DNA from: Telmatactis stephensoni
Lineage: Eukaryota > Cnidaria > Anthozoa > Actiniaria > Isophelliidae
Assembly (NCBI GenBank): GCA_029948255.1
Contig: JALIZF010001862.1
Span: forward strand, 806,001-870,000
Reading direction: 5' to 3'
Length of the DNA: 64,000 nucleotides
The notes under the pieces are model-generated. The model was not told the origin of the DNA, ran no database searches, and saw only the letters and a program-made list of their open reading frames with translations. Shown here one piece after another: positions 37,843 through 50,050 of the stretch (positions are counted from its first letter, which is position 1; each line of letters starts with the position of its first letter). A program made the translations under genes and the position numbers.

Positions 37843-38255
37843 TATGCTATATTAGCTAGATAGTGCTGTCGTTTCACAGATATGTCGTACTGCACTCTAA
37901 CAGCAAATTAAAGACTTATAACTTAATTTAGTAAATTATTAACAAAGGAAAATAGAAATTAATTCAACCATTCCAAGAGTTACAAAGCAATCAATATATA
38001 GCTAAATTAATTATTTCAAAAAACATTGTCACATTTTAAAGTCTACATTGTACACTCCAGGACTGCAAGGGGTTTTGAGAGTAAATCGTGGCAGTCATAA
38101 TAACATATTTTGGTATAAAAGGCTTAATTGATATAACATGATTGCACGCTCATAACGCTTGCTGGAATGTTTAAAATGCTCACCACAAAGCATCACACAA
38201 AAATGTACATTGCATGTTTACTTGTTGCGACAACGTTTTTGGAGTGTAATTAAGC

Positions 38256-41200
38256 TTAAGTGTTTGGCATGATCTCGTTTCTTCCAAGTTCGATCACAAG
38301 ATCTGCTGTTAACTTTGCTTTAGTTGTTTTAGTATTAAACTTTATCTTGTACAACTTACAGAGTGATTGGAGTTGTGGTTTTTTGTATGCACTGGCCAAA
38401 GCCTTCTCCCCGAACTTCCGTGAAAATTCATGAAGTTTTAAATGGCTGATTCGCTTGCCTCTGCTGGTATCAGAACAAATATCGTCAAATGGAACCACTG
38501 CCATTTTTTCTTCTTGTGCTTGCTTCTTTTGCAAGATTCTTTTACGATGTTCTGCAGTCTTTTTCATCCTGAAAAACGGATGACCATTAGATGACCATTG
38601 ATTCGATTAGCAGCTAGCTAGTGCACGAGTCTGCAGGGATGCTCGATCTTGGAACCACAGGAAATCCGACAAAAGTTTTGAAATCAAATAAAATTGTTGT
38701 GGGCTTCCTGTTGTATTTTCTTGCAGCGAACATGAACAGGAACATAACAGCTTTAAAATAAGAATTGATCAGACGGAGATATGGAAATCTAGCAAGGTAA
38801 TTATACAAGCTTCTTTTGTGTAATTACACAAGCTTCTTTTGTGCATGCAGGCGATCGTTAACTAAAAGCGGCCATTTAATTCAATGGAGCAAATGTCAAT
38901 TTACCTGTGAGCCTTACGGAAGTCTCTCAAGAACTGGCCAGCCCCCGCTTCCATGTATTTGGTGATTATCAACCAAAACAATTTCTTTAGCATTCCCTGC
39001 ATGGTAGAAAATATACAGAATATAACGTTTGATAATTGCAGATATTGTTGTGAAATTGAAATATAAGTCACGTACTGGTTAACATAGATTTCATAGGAAT
39101 TGAATGTGTAATTGTGGAATTGTGGAATTGGAATTGTGCAATATTATATATATGCAGTGCACAGCCCATCACTCAGCATTCGAATTGGCATATCATTAAG
39201 CATTTATGCCATTATGCTTAATTATACGCCATCGAATTGATGATGACAGATGATGAAATCTCCACACTATCATGTATATATAATTATCCTCAGTCTATAC
39301 TTTACATACTTGTTTGTTTTTTCTTATATTCTCTGTAAAACACAATTGCCATAATTGCCATAGGTTTTCATCAGACTTTACTGCATCTATGGATTTGTCA
39401 ATTATGGTGTTCTTCAGCTTTGACAACTTTCCTTCATTCAGTTGGTTGACACGAAGTTCTTCAAGGCGGAGGAATACTTCAAAGGCTACATCCTCAATGT
39501 GCAGCAGTCCTCTGTTCCTGAACTGTCTATCTTCTGTAACATCTAGAGTGCCCTTATAGATGGTAGTATGACTGAGTCTTTCAAAATCAGCTACAATGTT
39601 TTCTTCAATGGCTTCGCACATATCTAAGTGATCTCTGACAGTTTGGAATGTTTTTTCTACAGTGGTGTTGACATTATCATGCACATATTTCCTTAGTTTG
39701 GTGAGTACACTTCTAACGGCCCACGCACCAACATGACGAACCTTTAAATTACAGTTATAACCTTCCTTAAAAAACTCACAAATAGTACTATTAATCAGCA
39801 GTGTTTTATGAAGTATAAAACCCGGGGTGGGGGGACTCCAATTGTAAACGGACGGGGGTATGCTCGTCGTACCTTTTAGGGGTCAAAATCTGCACTCTGG
39901 TAGCTTTTCAGGTGTCTCAGACTTAAGTGGACTACCAGAAACAAGCTGGTTACCTTTTAGGGACTGTTTTGGGATAAATAAACTACCTAAAATAAGCATA
40001 AAAGGGATGATTTCAATCAATGATCTGTATTGAATCTTCAAAGCACATCGATAACAAATGTTTCATTACTTTGATCTTTATTATTGTTTTTGAATTGGTA
40101 CCTTTTAGAGGTAGAAATGAATTGTTGCCATTCCCACTCAGGTACCTTTTAGGGGTCATTTTCAAAATTTCCGACAAGCATCCCTTTCCTCTTATTTATA
40201 GGAGTTCCCCCTCCCCCCGGGGTATAAAATCCCTGGGTGAGCCAAGTTGAAAAAACGCACACAGTGATGCTAAAAGTTAATTAAATGGCTTAATTAATCA
40301 CTGTGTGTGTGTTTTTTTTTTCAACTATGACAATTAAATACTGTACCTTTGCTAAACCAATGGTTGGCATGTTTCTTACATTGAATACCACTGGGTTGTT
40401 GACTTCCGCATCTCTAATCTTGGAGGCAATGCATTCTATGACCAACTTATATACTGTGGTCATCAGCTGGGCACATACTGATGTTTGCATTTTGGTCAGA
40501 GACTGTCCATCAAAGAGAAGCTCCAGATCCCTCATGTAGGCGGGGTCCCTTGTAACCAAGATATACAAACCTCTGGTGTGGTTGGTCCATTCTCTGCATG
40601 TAATTTTCAAGTCTTCCTCATTTAGCGGAGTCTCATTCAATAGTATTCTGCAGACTCTTTGCCACATGATTTTGAACAGCACATTGGCATCATTTGGCAG
40701 GTGTGTAATGATGTGGCTGATCACATCATTTTTGGTAGCACCAAATTCAGATTTGGGATCAGGTATTTTAAAGGATTCCAAAATTGCAAGGACATTATGT
40801 CTTTGTGGAGGATACCGTACATGGTCACCTATAAAAGATAATGTGATTAAAATTAATTAACAATGTCATAATCTCTCAAGTAAGTATTAAATAATTGTAT
40901 CATTTTGGATTCTTTCAAAATACTTAATTCACTTAGCTAGTTATATATTACTAATGAATAAGCTTATTGTGTCATGCATCTTGAGGTCAGGTTTCATATC
41001 TCAGTCACGTCTCTCGAGTGCAAGTCACAATTGTGTATATAGTTAAAAGTTTTTATTGGTTAGAAGGGCATTATGGGAATTGTACCGCCAGACCAAATGG
41101 CCAATCCTGCATACAAACAAAATGTTTATTGCTAGTTATCTGCACTGAAAGCATCCCAAATTGGTTTTGAAAAGAGGGGAGGGAATTTATAGTAATTCAA

Positions 41201-43486
41201 TATTTTTTAGACCCGACTGTTTGACTTAAATTTTTTCCCTTTTGCTACTGTCTACAATGAAACAGGTAGCTAGCTATATATATATTGGGTCAAATCATGG
41301 TTGTATAGATGGTTGGTAGGAGAGAGGACCTACATTGTTGTAATATGCTACAATAATTTATTGTTACTGACATGAACTTTAATAAGTTATATTTTTTTGT
41401 AATTTGAATTGTCCTTGTTACCTGCAGGTGAATCATCAGAGAGGACAGCATAAACTGTTGCCAAGTCTATTTCGATGTCATCAGGCTCTCCCCTTTCAAA
41501 GTATTGGTGAACACAGGTCTCCTCTCGTCTTACAATGTTTTCTTCTTCGTGCGGATCTAATTGAACATTATTTTCAGAGCGGTCATGGACTAAAAAGAGG
41601 TCTTCTTCCACATTTTGTTCTCGGCAGCATGTAAAATCCCCTTCTGGATTGGGCTCCACATGGTCAGAGGTCACATCCAAAGCTTTGGGTGATGGTTTAA
41701 GGAGCTGTGTTGGATTGAAATTGATAACTTGCAGGTGATGTTGACTCCGTACTCGTGAAATGGCTACATAAAGCAACCCAGAGACAAATTCTTTAGTACA
41801 GTGCACAACTGCAGCAGGCAGCGTCAATCCTTGAGACTTGTGGCAAGTAACAGCATAGCAGAGACTCAGAGGAAACTGTGTTCTGCTTCCAATTACTGTT
41901 CCCTTCTGATTGACATGATACCAAGTCTCCTTCTTGACTTCAACTGTACCAACATTTGCAAAATTAACAATAATATTCCCATTTGCTCTCTTGCCTTCTA
42001 CAACACCAACTGATCCATTTCTCAACTTCTTAGAAGTATTCCACAGGTGCATGACTTTGCATTTTGGCTTAAGCTGGATTATGTGCTCTACTGGAAATTT
42101 ACAGTTTCCATCCACGTTCCAATCCTCAGAAACCAGTGTGTACAATTCCCCAGGCAACTTGACCAGTTGAGCTTGGTTAAAAACTTGAGTTGCCAGTCTC
42201 TTGAAGAATATGTGGACTGCTTTTGAGGAGAGTTCCTTTTCCAGTGGCCTAGTCAATGTGTCCATGAACATCTTTGTTTCTTCAGTGCAGATTCCCAACC
42301 GTATGTCTTTCAGTGCATGCATGAAATCATTCTCAGACTGCTCTTGACGTAGGATAGTTGTTAATTCATAGCGATGAGAGAGAGCAATCTGAAAAATCCT
42401 GGACTGAAACATCATCATTCCTTCATCAAGTGCATTTGGTACTGGTCGTAATTGCAGGAACTCACCCACAAGAACTATTTGTTTTCCACCAAATGGTTTG
42501 AAGGTATCATCTGGAAGTGCAAGTGTATGATGTAAAGTGTTCACTATTTCAAGCATTCTTGCACTTGACATGCTGCATTCATCCCATATAATGACATGCA
42601 CATTTTTTATTCGATCTCTTATTTCATTCTTTGAAATGGACCGTTCTATAAGTCGCTTTGATGGGAGTTCAGCTGTCTGTAGACCATAATAGGAGTGCAC
42701 TGTGTTGGCATTGATGTTAGGATAAACAGTGCACGATATGCCGCTGGAACATAGTAAGGCAACATTTTTTCTTTCCCTGGTAAGGCATTTGACCATTTGA
42801 TTTATAAGGAAGGACTTTCCAGAACCACCTTGACCTGTGATCAAAGCATTGTGGCCACTTCTAACCACTGACAGTATATGTTGTTGTTGGTTTGTCAGCA
42901 TTTTCAAATCTGTGAAAAACAGGGATGACAAACCAGAGTACTCAGATTGCTTATAAACAAATATTGACTATGTAATTTAAGAGACAAACAACATTGTAAT
43001 GAGTTGGAAATTTATAATGCTCAATTGATTTTTGACACAACTAGACTTTTCATGGTCTTGCTTATATTTTTTATCAAATATTACATTATTCAGACAACAT
43101 GATCTTCTCCTACAAGTAGTTTATCTTGATTTATTGTGAAAAGGTTGAATCCCTGTGCAAAGGTAAATCCAAGGGTCGCCACTATATGTTTACTAGCTGT
43201 CAATTTTTTTTCAGAAAACAAATAACCCCATCACTTGACTAGTGCATTTTCATTTATTTGAACTGATCTCAACGATTCAGATCTGGGTTTGCACACAGGT
43301 TTAACTACTTTAGCCCACCATCTTTTTCTCGTTGCTTTTTCTCATTTTCTCTTCAACCCCCTTCTCCCTCTTAAGAACATAGAAAATAGAGTACACAAAG
43401 ACATTATATTGCTTCAGAGTACCATCTCATGTAAAACAAATGTGAAATCCTACCTTTCTTGTAGTAAATCTCTTCAATTTTGACAT
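38256..43486 (-). CDS. PIF1-type helicase fused to an unknown C-terminal region, 965 aa
   Basis: Exons (minus): 43454-43486, 41422-42967, 40347-40828, 39310-39741, 38905-38996, 38256-38568; GT/AG at every border, total 2898 nt. Residues ~40-440 are a superfamily 1B helicase of the PIF1/RecD type: Walker A GQGGSGKS (56-63), Walker B IIWDECSMSS (~137), LVGEFLQLRPV (motif III, with E where the family usually has D), RQEQSENDF and the C-terminal AVTCHKSQGLTLPAAVV and VAISRVRS motifs. An acidic linker follows (~460-525). The last ~440 residues (YPPQRHNVLAILESF, HVGAWAVRSVLTKLRKYV, AGAGQFLRDFRKAH, basic helix MKKTAEHRKRILQKKQ) match no family I know. PIF1 enzymes unwind DNA 5' to 3'; in an element this suggests replication or repair during mobilisation. 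The start codon and MSKLKRF lie in the inverted arm. Confidence 0.88.
39155..39255. mobile_element. Intronic palindromic element, copy 2
   Basis: Same hairpin as at 34030-34165 (AATTGGCATATCATTAAGC, GCTTAATTATACGCC) with the same flanks (ATGCAGTGCACAG, CCATCGAATTGATGATG). It lies in the intron between helicase exons 4 and 5. Confidence 0.7.
39815..40232. mobile_element. MITE with CCCGGGG-type ends
   Basis: The left end TATAAAACCCGGGGTGGGGG, then GACTCC, pairs with the right end GGAGTTCCCCCTCCCCCC, then GGGGTATAAAAT. Inside, GGTACCTTTTAGGGGTCA-type words occur near both ends. It lies in the intron between helicase exons 3 and 4. Confidence 0.7.
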
Positions 43487-44593
43487 GTTAAATATCACAC
43501 CAACTTTAAAACAAGCACTACTTCCGGTTCGCGATGGACCTGCACAACAACGAGAATTATCCTACAAGTCTAGTTGTCGTCTCTTTTCGTGTTTGAGATG
43601 CCAAAAAGCAAAACTCTTACCTTTCCCTCTCTTGTGTAGTATTTTCTTGCAAAGTAAAAATCACGACGAAATATCGACGATCGATCGATCAGTGCACAAC
43701 TAATGTCAACAACACGACAAACCCAGAACAGGCTGCAATAGGTGTCAAAAAATAAACACGGTTACTATTCTTGCTGAGACCTAGTATTTTTTTCCAAAAG
43801 AAAAAGACAAAAACTTGCCTTGCTTTTCGCAAAAAGACACTTTTCTTGACCACTCAAGACATAATCAAATCACCTTGTGACCAATGATGGTTCGTGATCG
43901 TCTGTACAACAAGACGAGAAACTTGCAACGACGCGGTCCAGAACACACTCGATTATCGTAGAAAACTACATGCAGACATTTATTTTATCAGAAAAAGAAA
44001 ACAATAGCTAGCTTTTTGTTGAAAAAAAATTTTTTCTTGCGCCGGTAATGACGATTGATAGTGTCGTGTGAAAGGGTTTTCCCTGTTGCTTGCGTTGTTT
44101 TGTTTTGTCGTCGAGTGGGGAGGGGTGTAAAAGCCATTAGTCGTTCTTAGCGCGACCCCACTCTACCCCCTGAAGATTTGTCTTTTGCACGGTCCTGGCC
44201 GACTTACACTCGACACGCATGAGGAGCTTGGTTCGCTAGGGACCTTTCAGCTAGTATTTCACCTACAAAAAGTTTGTTTTTGCAGGCCGTTGACATTGAC
44301 AAGGTAAAAGAAGTGTTTTCTTGTGTGATGTTGTGGTTTTGAACTCCGTACGGAGTGATTTTGTGTTCAAAAATTGAATTTTTGTCGAGCCGTTGGAAGG
44401 CTTTTTTAGGGGCCTTCGAGGCGAAGTTTCCACCCTTGCCATATATTATTACTGTGGAGGGGGATTTTTTAAAAATCGTTTTTTTAGACCAAATAAACAA
44501 TACACAACAACATTTGAGAGGTTTCAACTTTATTTCAAATCATTTTCTCCTCTTTCAGGATATCACTCAGAAGTATAGCTTGGGCTCCCTGTG
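43465..44593 (-). promoter_or_regulatory. Inner inverted block, right: putative promoter and shared start codon
   Basis: Mirror copy of 30342-31470, equal length. Its inner edge carries the ATG at 43486 and MSKLKRF of the helicase. Its outer edge abuts the DDE/C2H2 gene, and an in-frame TAG for that gene falls inside the block at 44576. Confidence 0.65.
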
Positions 44594-47449
44594 CATAATG
44601 CTGATCATTGGAGTACGCGCAGACAGATTCTGTCGATCATTGCAGATAAGGTATCTTATAAAGATCTCCAAAAATGTATACCAGACCTCTCCAGGTACCG
44701 TTATAATATCGCCAGACATCATCGTCTTTTACATGGTAGAGGTTCAGTTGTCCCTGTCGATTCCACTGCTCGGATACATGTTTCACTAGAAAAACTTGAC
44801 CACTTCCTGTCTTTCATTACAAGTCCACATATCGTTCAAGATTTACCCTTTGGAGAGAAGTCCATTAAACTGTCCTCAAAAATTGAAGTAAAAGTCCCAA
44901 ATGTCGTCAGGACAATGATACCTGCGCAAATTGTGAAACAGTACGAAAGTCATTGCAGCGAGTCTGGTTTTTCTTCAATGAGTAGAAGTACCTTATATCG
45001 GATACTGAATGTGTGTTCAGCGTCCGTACGAAAATCACTACAGGGGCTTGATAACTTTTCAGCGGAAGGAGCTAAAGCGTTTGAAGAGCTACAAGATATC
45101 ATTGATAAGCTGGGAGATGAGTGTGGGATAGGCCTTACATGGGCAAAGAAACAAAACGAAATGCTAAAACAGGCAAAAAGATATCTAAAAACTGATTACA
45201 AGGTAATGTACCTTTCAGAGTAACATTCTTTCATACTCGATACTTTTGTCAAATTGAAAATTTGAAAATTCTGGAAATCCCCCAAAAGCGAGGAATTGGG
45301 TTCGTTTTACATGATATTCACTCTAGTACTAATGTATAAAATAACAAATAGAACAATATTTTTTTTTTACATATTTTTACATATCATGTCCACCATTTCC
45401 TCTCTATACAGGTTCACATTTCCCAGAATTCCTCGGTGCCTGATCACTGCAGGACATATGCGCTCAGCTATTCCAGCGATAAAGACTTCATCACCAAATG
45501 TGATCATGAACATACAGAAAAATGTGACCGCTGTGACATATTCCCTAATGTTGTCGCTGAAGTAAGTTGCATATATATTAATGAACGGATAATGAAGATG
45601 AAGCAATGATAAAACTAATTTTCTTGAATGTTCATATAAATAGGTTGGTGCAACTCTTGAAAGCGTTGAGAATGGAGAGGAAAAGGACCAAATGAAGTTT
45701 CAATTTGAACAAGCCAAACAGAAAATCCACGCATGGAAATCACACATTCTCCGCTCAATCAATCAAGACCAAGCAAGGCTAGATGTTCTACAAAATCTTG
45801 GTCCAGAGTCTGTACTCCTTGTTCTCGATTGGGCCATGAAGTTCCTGCCCAGAAAGTTCCGTGAGGCGCAGAGTGATTGGTTTGGGAAACGTGGTATCAG
45901 TTGGCACATAGCAGTGGCTATGCGCAAAAGTGAGGAGGGGAATATGCAGATGGTAACCTTTGTACATGTATTTGAAAAGTGCACCCAAGTGAGCAACACA
46001 GTGTTAGCCATCATTGACGACGTCTTTCATCAACTAAAGTCAATTGCGCCAGAAGTGACCAGTCTCTTCCTCCGACAAGATAACGCCGGCTGCTATCACT
46101 CTGCTGAAGTACTACTCTCCGTCTACCAAATTGCCAGCAAGCACAACATAAAACTATCCATGGATTTCTCTGACCCGCAGGGAGGGAAAGGATCTTGCGA
46201 TCGCAAAGCAGCCACTCTCAAAGCCAAAATAAAAGTCCATCTCGATGAGGGCCATGATGTCGAGACAGCTGAACAGATGGTGGCAGCCATAGAATCAAAA
46301 GGTGGTGTACCAGGAGTACGAGTGAGGTTGTGTGGCCAACAAAGTGACGAAGTGCCCTTTCCAGTAAAATGGGAAGGAATCAGTTACCTAAATAACATGA
46401 AGTTTAGCGAAGAAGGGATCAGAGCCTGGAGAGCCTACGGAATTGGCAATGGTAAAATCAAGATATGGAAAGATTTCAACATGCCGAAAGACTACCATCC
46501 ACCAACACTCAACGACTCAAATGAAGTGAGTGCCCATACAGCCTCAGTGGAATTTACCAATATTACAGCAAGAAGAAGTTCCAAAAAAAGCACCACGCTT
46601 GAACAACGCAACACAGGTGCAGAAGAGGAGGAGGATATAGACGAGGACAGTTCTGATACTGAGTGTTTGTTTTTTTGCCCTGAAGAAGGCTGCGTTAAGT
46701 CCTTTCAGAGATATTCCTCACTTCAAAACCACCTCGACTGTGGAAAGCATAGGTACGCTCTAGAGCGCGAAACCCTATTTGACAAGGCAATACTGATGTA
46801 TGCATCAAAGCTTGAGCAAGGATCAGCTTGTGATGTACCACAGATCTCCGAAGACATTCCAACTGACATCAGTGCAGATACTCCGGTCGGCCTGAAAATG
46901 GGCTGGGCCCTTAAAAGCACCAAAGAGTACAAAAGACTGTCAGAGAAACAGAAGAAATATTTACTAGAAATATACCAAGTTGGCGAGGAAATTGGTCAAA
47001 AGGCAGATCCTGTGACCATTTCAAGAACAATGAAGAAAGCAAGACTGTCCAGTGGCGAGCCTATGTTCACAGCTACTGAATATCTCACGGCACAGCAAAT
47101 TGCCAGTTTCTTCTCACGTGAAACAGCAAAGAGGCGGAAGGCTGCCGCTCGCGATCTTACTGAAGCCCAAAAGGATGAACAGGAAATCAACACCGAGAAA
47201 TTGATGCAAGATTTGCGCAGTGAGGTCCTTGATGCAGTTTCCGTTCACCATCCAATAATGTATGACACCTATAACCTTTGCGACTATGCTTCACGCAACA
47301 AGCTGGACAGATTTTCAGTTTTGCTACTTCAAGATATCTGTTCCTTTTTCCAACTTGATACATCTGGCATCAAAGGCAAACGCAAGCTTAAGAAACCGTA
47401 CATTGACCTCATCATAAACTTTGTTAAAAAGTGTACATGCAACTTATAG
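44591..47449 (+). CDS. DDE-like transposase family protein with C2H2 finger (5' end uncertain)
   Basis: Exons: about 44591-45202, 45412-45561 and 45644-47449, phase 0, GT/AG; at least 855 residues. The first exon begins HNADHWSTRRQILSIIADK and has a helix-turn-helix-like part (GFSSMSRSTLYRILNVC). A CxHxxxCxxC cluster follows in exon 2 (TKCDHEHTEKCDRCD). The likely catalytic part is in exon 3: VLDWAMKFLP, FLRQDNAGCYH and DFSDPQGGKGSCDRKAA give three or four conserved acidic residues in an RNase H-like order. Then come an acidic stretch, a C2H2 finger (FCPEEGCVKSFQRYSSLQNHLDCGKH) and a basic tail. I recall similar uncharacterised predicted proteins in corals. There is no in-frame ATG at the start and a stop lies 15 bases upstream, so the original 5' exons are missing or an unseen acceptor is used. 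Confidence 0.7.
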
Positions 47450-48615
47450 GCCAAACCGAGCAGTAGGTACACTGTCAGTTTTATGTATTATGAAGACCGC
47501 AGACCGCAAGCAGCGCAGGCTAGATGTAAGATAAATCATGGGGACCGTTGAGTTGTCAAACAGTCAGCATTTACTACGTACGTACAGTTCCAAGGCACCA
47601 CCTGGACGATTAACAACCATTTGTTCTATTACTCTTGGATATATTTACTATTTCGGTCTATTTTAATCTACCATAACACAATCAAATGGTAATTCAAGTG
47701 AATTTGTACTCACAACTAAAGTCACAAACGTGTTAAGTGTTGTGGCAATTAAAAATGTTTCCCTCTTGATTTAAAACATGGACTTGTGATGCAAAGACTT
47801 CAATAACAAGAATTTTAAAAGAGAGAATTGCAAAGGAACTCAAAGGAACTGCACTGAACTCAATTCTGTTGGTCACGCAACACACTCACGGTAGTCAAGT
47901 GACACCGGAAACAATCCTTTTAACCTGGCAAATAATTGAGAACACAGCCGTTAATCTCTTTGACATCAACAACTAACAAGGTTAGAGCCAATATTTGAGT
48001 ATAAAAAATATTACTTATCAGTAAACACCAGTACTTCCTAGTCCACTAGATGGCGCCATGTAGATTTCACGCTCATAAATATTCGAATTTTACGTAACTT
48101 CGACCTCACTTCTTGTAAATATATAACAAATACACAAAAAACAAATTAAATCATGTGATTAATCATCATTTCGACTTTTAAAATCCCGAAGCTTGTATGA
48201 TTTCCATGTATCGCACATAGTTGAAATGGCCGTTAATTAGAGGCTACTTTTGCAGTAAGAAAAAGTATGGTAGATACAAAAATCCATTATAAATTAAGTA
48301 CTGAACTTAAACCATTCATGATGACAGTGAGCGAAGTACATATGATAGGCAAAAGAAATATTAAATTATCAATACCAAAGGTTAAAGATTTTCGTTACAA
48401 TTAGGTCACTCAAGTTCGTTAATTTATAGGCCTTCAAATTAGCATATTTACCCACCCTGACTAAAATAAATATTTCTCAAAAGCAAAAGCGTATTTTGAC
48501 AAATAAACTGCACCACGATGATGAGGACATAATAGACACATAGAAAAAAAAGTATGAGCAAAAGTAGAGTTTTGAGTGTTGCCGCCCAATGTTTGATGCT
48601 TGCTGACATTTGCTC
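47450..48615. other. 3' flank of the DDE-like gene
   Basis: AT-rich, no coding region recognised. It belongs to the 4-kb segment present only in the right arm. Confidence 0.6.
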
Positions 48616-48628
48616 TTAAACAACAATC

Positions 48629-49102
48629 ATGGCGGAATATTTGGAAAGTGTAAACTTTCAAAGCTCTTTTCAAATTGCCTTAGAACGTGTATTATCTAAA
48701 ATAACTGGACTTCAACCAACCTCCCATCAAGAGCGAGCTTTAATGACTTTCTTAAGTGGAAAAGACACTTTCGTTTCGTTACCTACAGGCCACGGAAAAT
48801 CCTTAATTTTCCAGTTAGTTGTTCCCGTAATGAAAGAACTCCATGCTTTATATCCTAGCGATTATCCTATCAAAAACCCATCGCTGATTGTGATAGCGCC
48901 ACTTAAGGCACTGATGACCGACCAAATATCTTCTTGTGGAAAATTTGGCCTTAAAGCCGTCAAGCTTGACGAACCTGAACGTGATTCTGCAATCGATGAA
49001 GACATAATTTTTACCAGCCCTGAAACACTTGCTAGCAATTTTGCCACGATCATTTTATCTACGAGCATAAATTTATGTCCACTGACTATGAATATTTGGT
49101 AG
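48629..49102 (+). pseudogene. RecQ-like helicase N-terminal fragment, right copy
   Basis: ATG at 48629 after AACAACAATC, 157 codons reading outward, same protein as the left copy except FATIIL. It has Walker A LPTGHGKS and motif Ia APLKALMTDQ, then is lost in the 56-bp array before the DExH box. The ends of both copies break at the same place, so the truncation is older than the duplication of the arm. Confidence 0.8.
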
Positions 49103-50050
49103 CCCATCGTTTATCTACGAGCATAAATTTATGTCCACTGACAACGAATATTTGGTAGTGCATCATTTATCTACGAGCATAAATTTATGTCCACTGACTA
49201 TGAATATTTGGTAGCCCATCGTTTATCTATGAGCATAAATTTATGTCCAGTGACAACGAATATTTGGTAGCCCATCGTTTATCTACGAGCATAAATTTAT
49301 GTCCACTGACAACGAATATTTGGTAGTGCATCATTTATCTACGAGCATAAATTTATGTCCACTGACTATGAATATTTGGTAGCCCATCGTTTATCTACGA
49401 GCATAAATTTATGTCCAGTGACAACGAATATTTGGTAGTGCATCATTTATCTACGAGCATAAATTTATGTCCACTGACTATGAATATTTGGTAGTGCATC
49501 ATTTATCTACGAGCATAAATTTATGTCCACTGACTATGAATATTTGGTAGCCCATCGTTTATCTACGAGCATAAATTTATGTCCACTGACAACGAATATT
49601 TGGTAGTGCATCATTTATCTACGAGCATAAATTTATGTCCACTGACTATGAATATTTGGTAGCCCATCGTTTATCTACGAGCATAAATTTATGTCCACTG
49701 ACTATGAATATTTGGTAGCCCATCATTTATCTATGAGCATAAATTTATGTCCACTGACTATGAATATTTGGTAGCCCATCGTTTATCTACGAGCATAAAT
49801 TTATGTCCACTGACTATGAATATTTGGTAGCCCATCGTTTATCTACGAGCATAAATTTATGTCCAGTGACAACGAATATTTGGTAGTGCATCATTTATCT
49901 ACGAGCATAAATTTATGTCCACTGACTATGAATATTTGGTAGCCCATCATTTATCTATGAGCATAAATTTATGTCCACTGACTATGAATATTTGTTAGCA
50001 GATCGTTTTGCTACGAGTACACATTTATGTCCATTTACAACGAGTAGTTG
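49052..50050. repeat. 56-bp subterminal tandem array, right arm
   Basis: About 17 canonical units plus one degenerate unit, reverse orientation to the left array, with the same palindrome CATAAATTTATG and variants ACTGACTATG versus AGTGACAACG. Confidence 0.92.

Larger units (their letters stand above)
36234..38255. other. Region between the convergent transposase and helicase genes
   Basis: AT-rich 3' flank shared by the two genes. AATAAA at about 36807 could serve as a transposase polyadenylation signal. It contains a family A fold-back element and a 396-bp MITE. No other coding region is seen. Confidence 0.6.
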
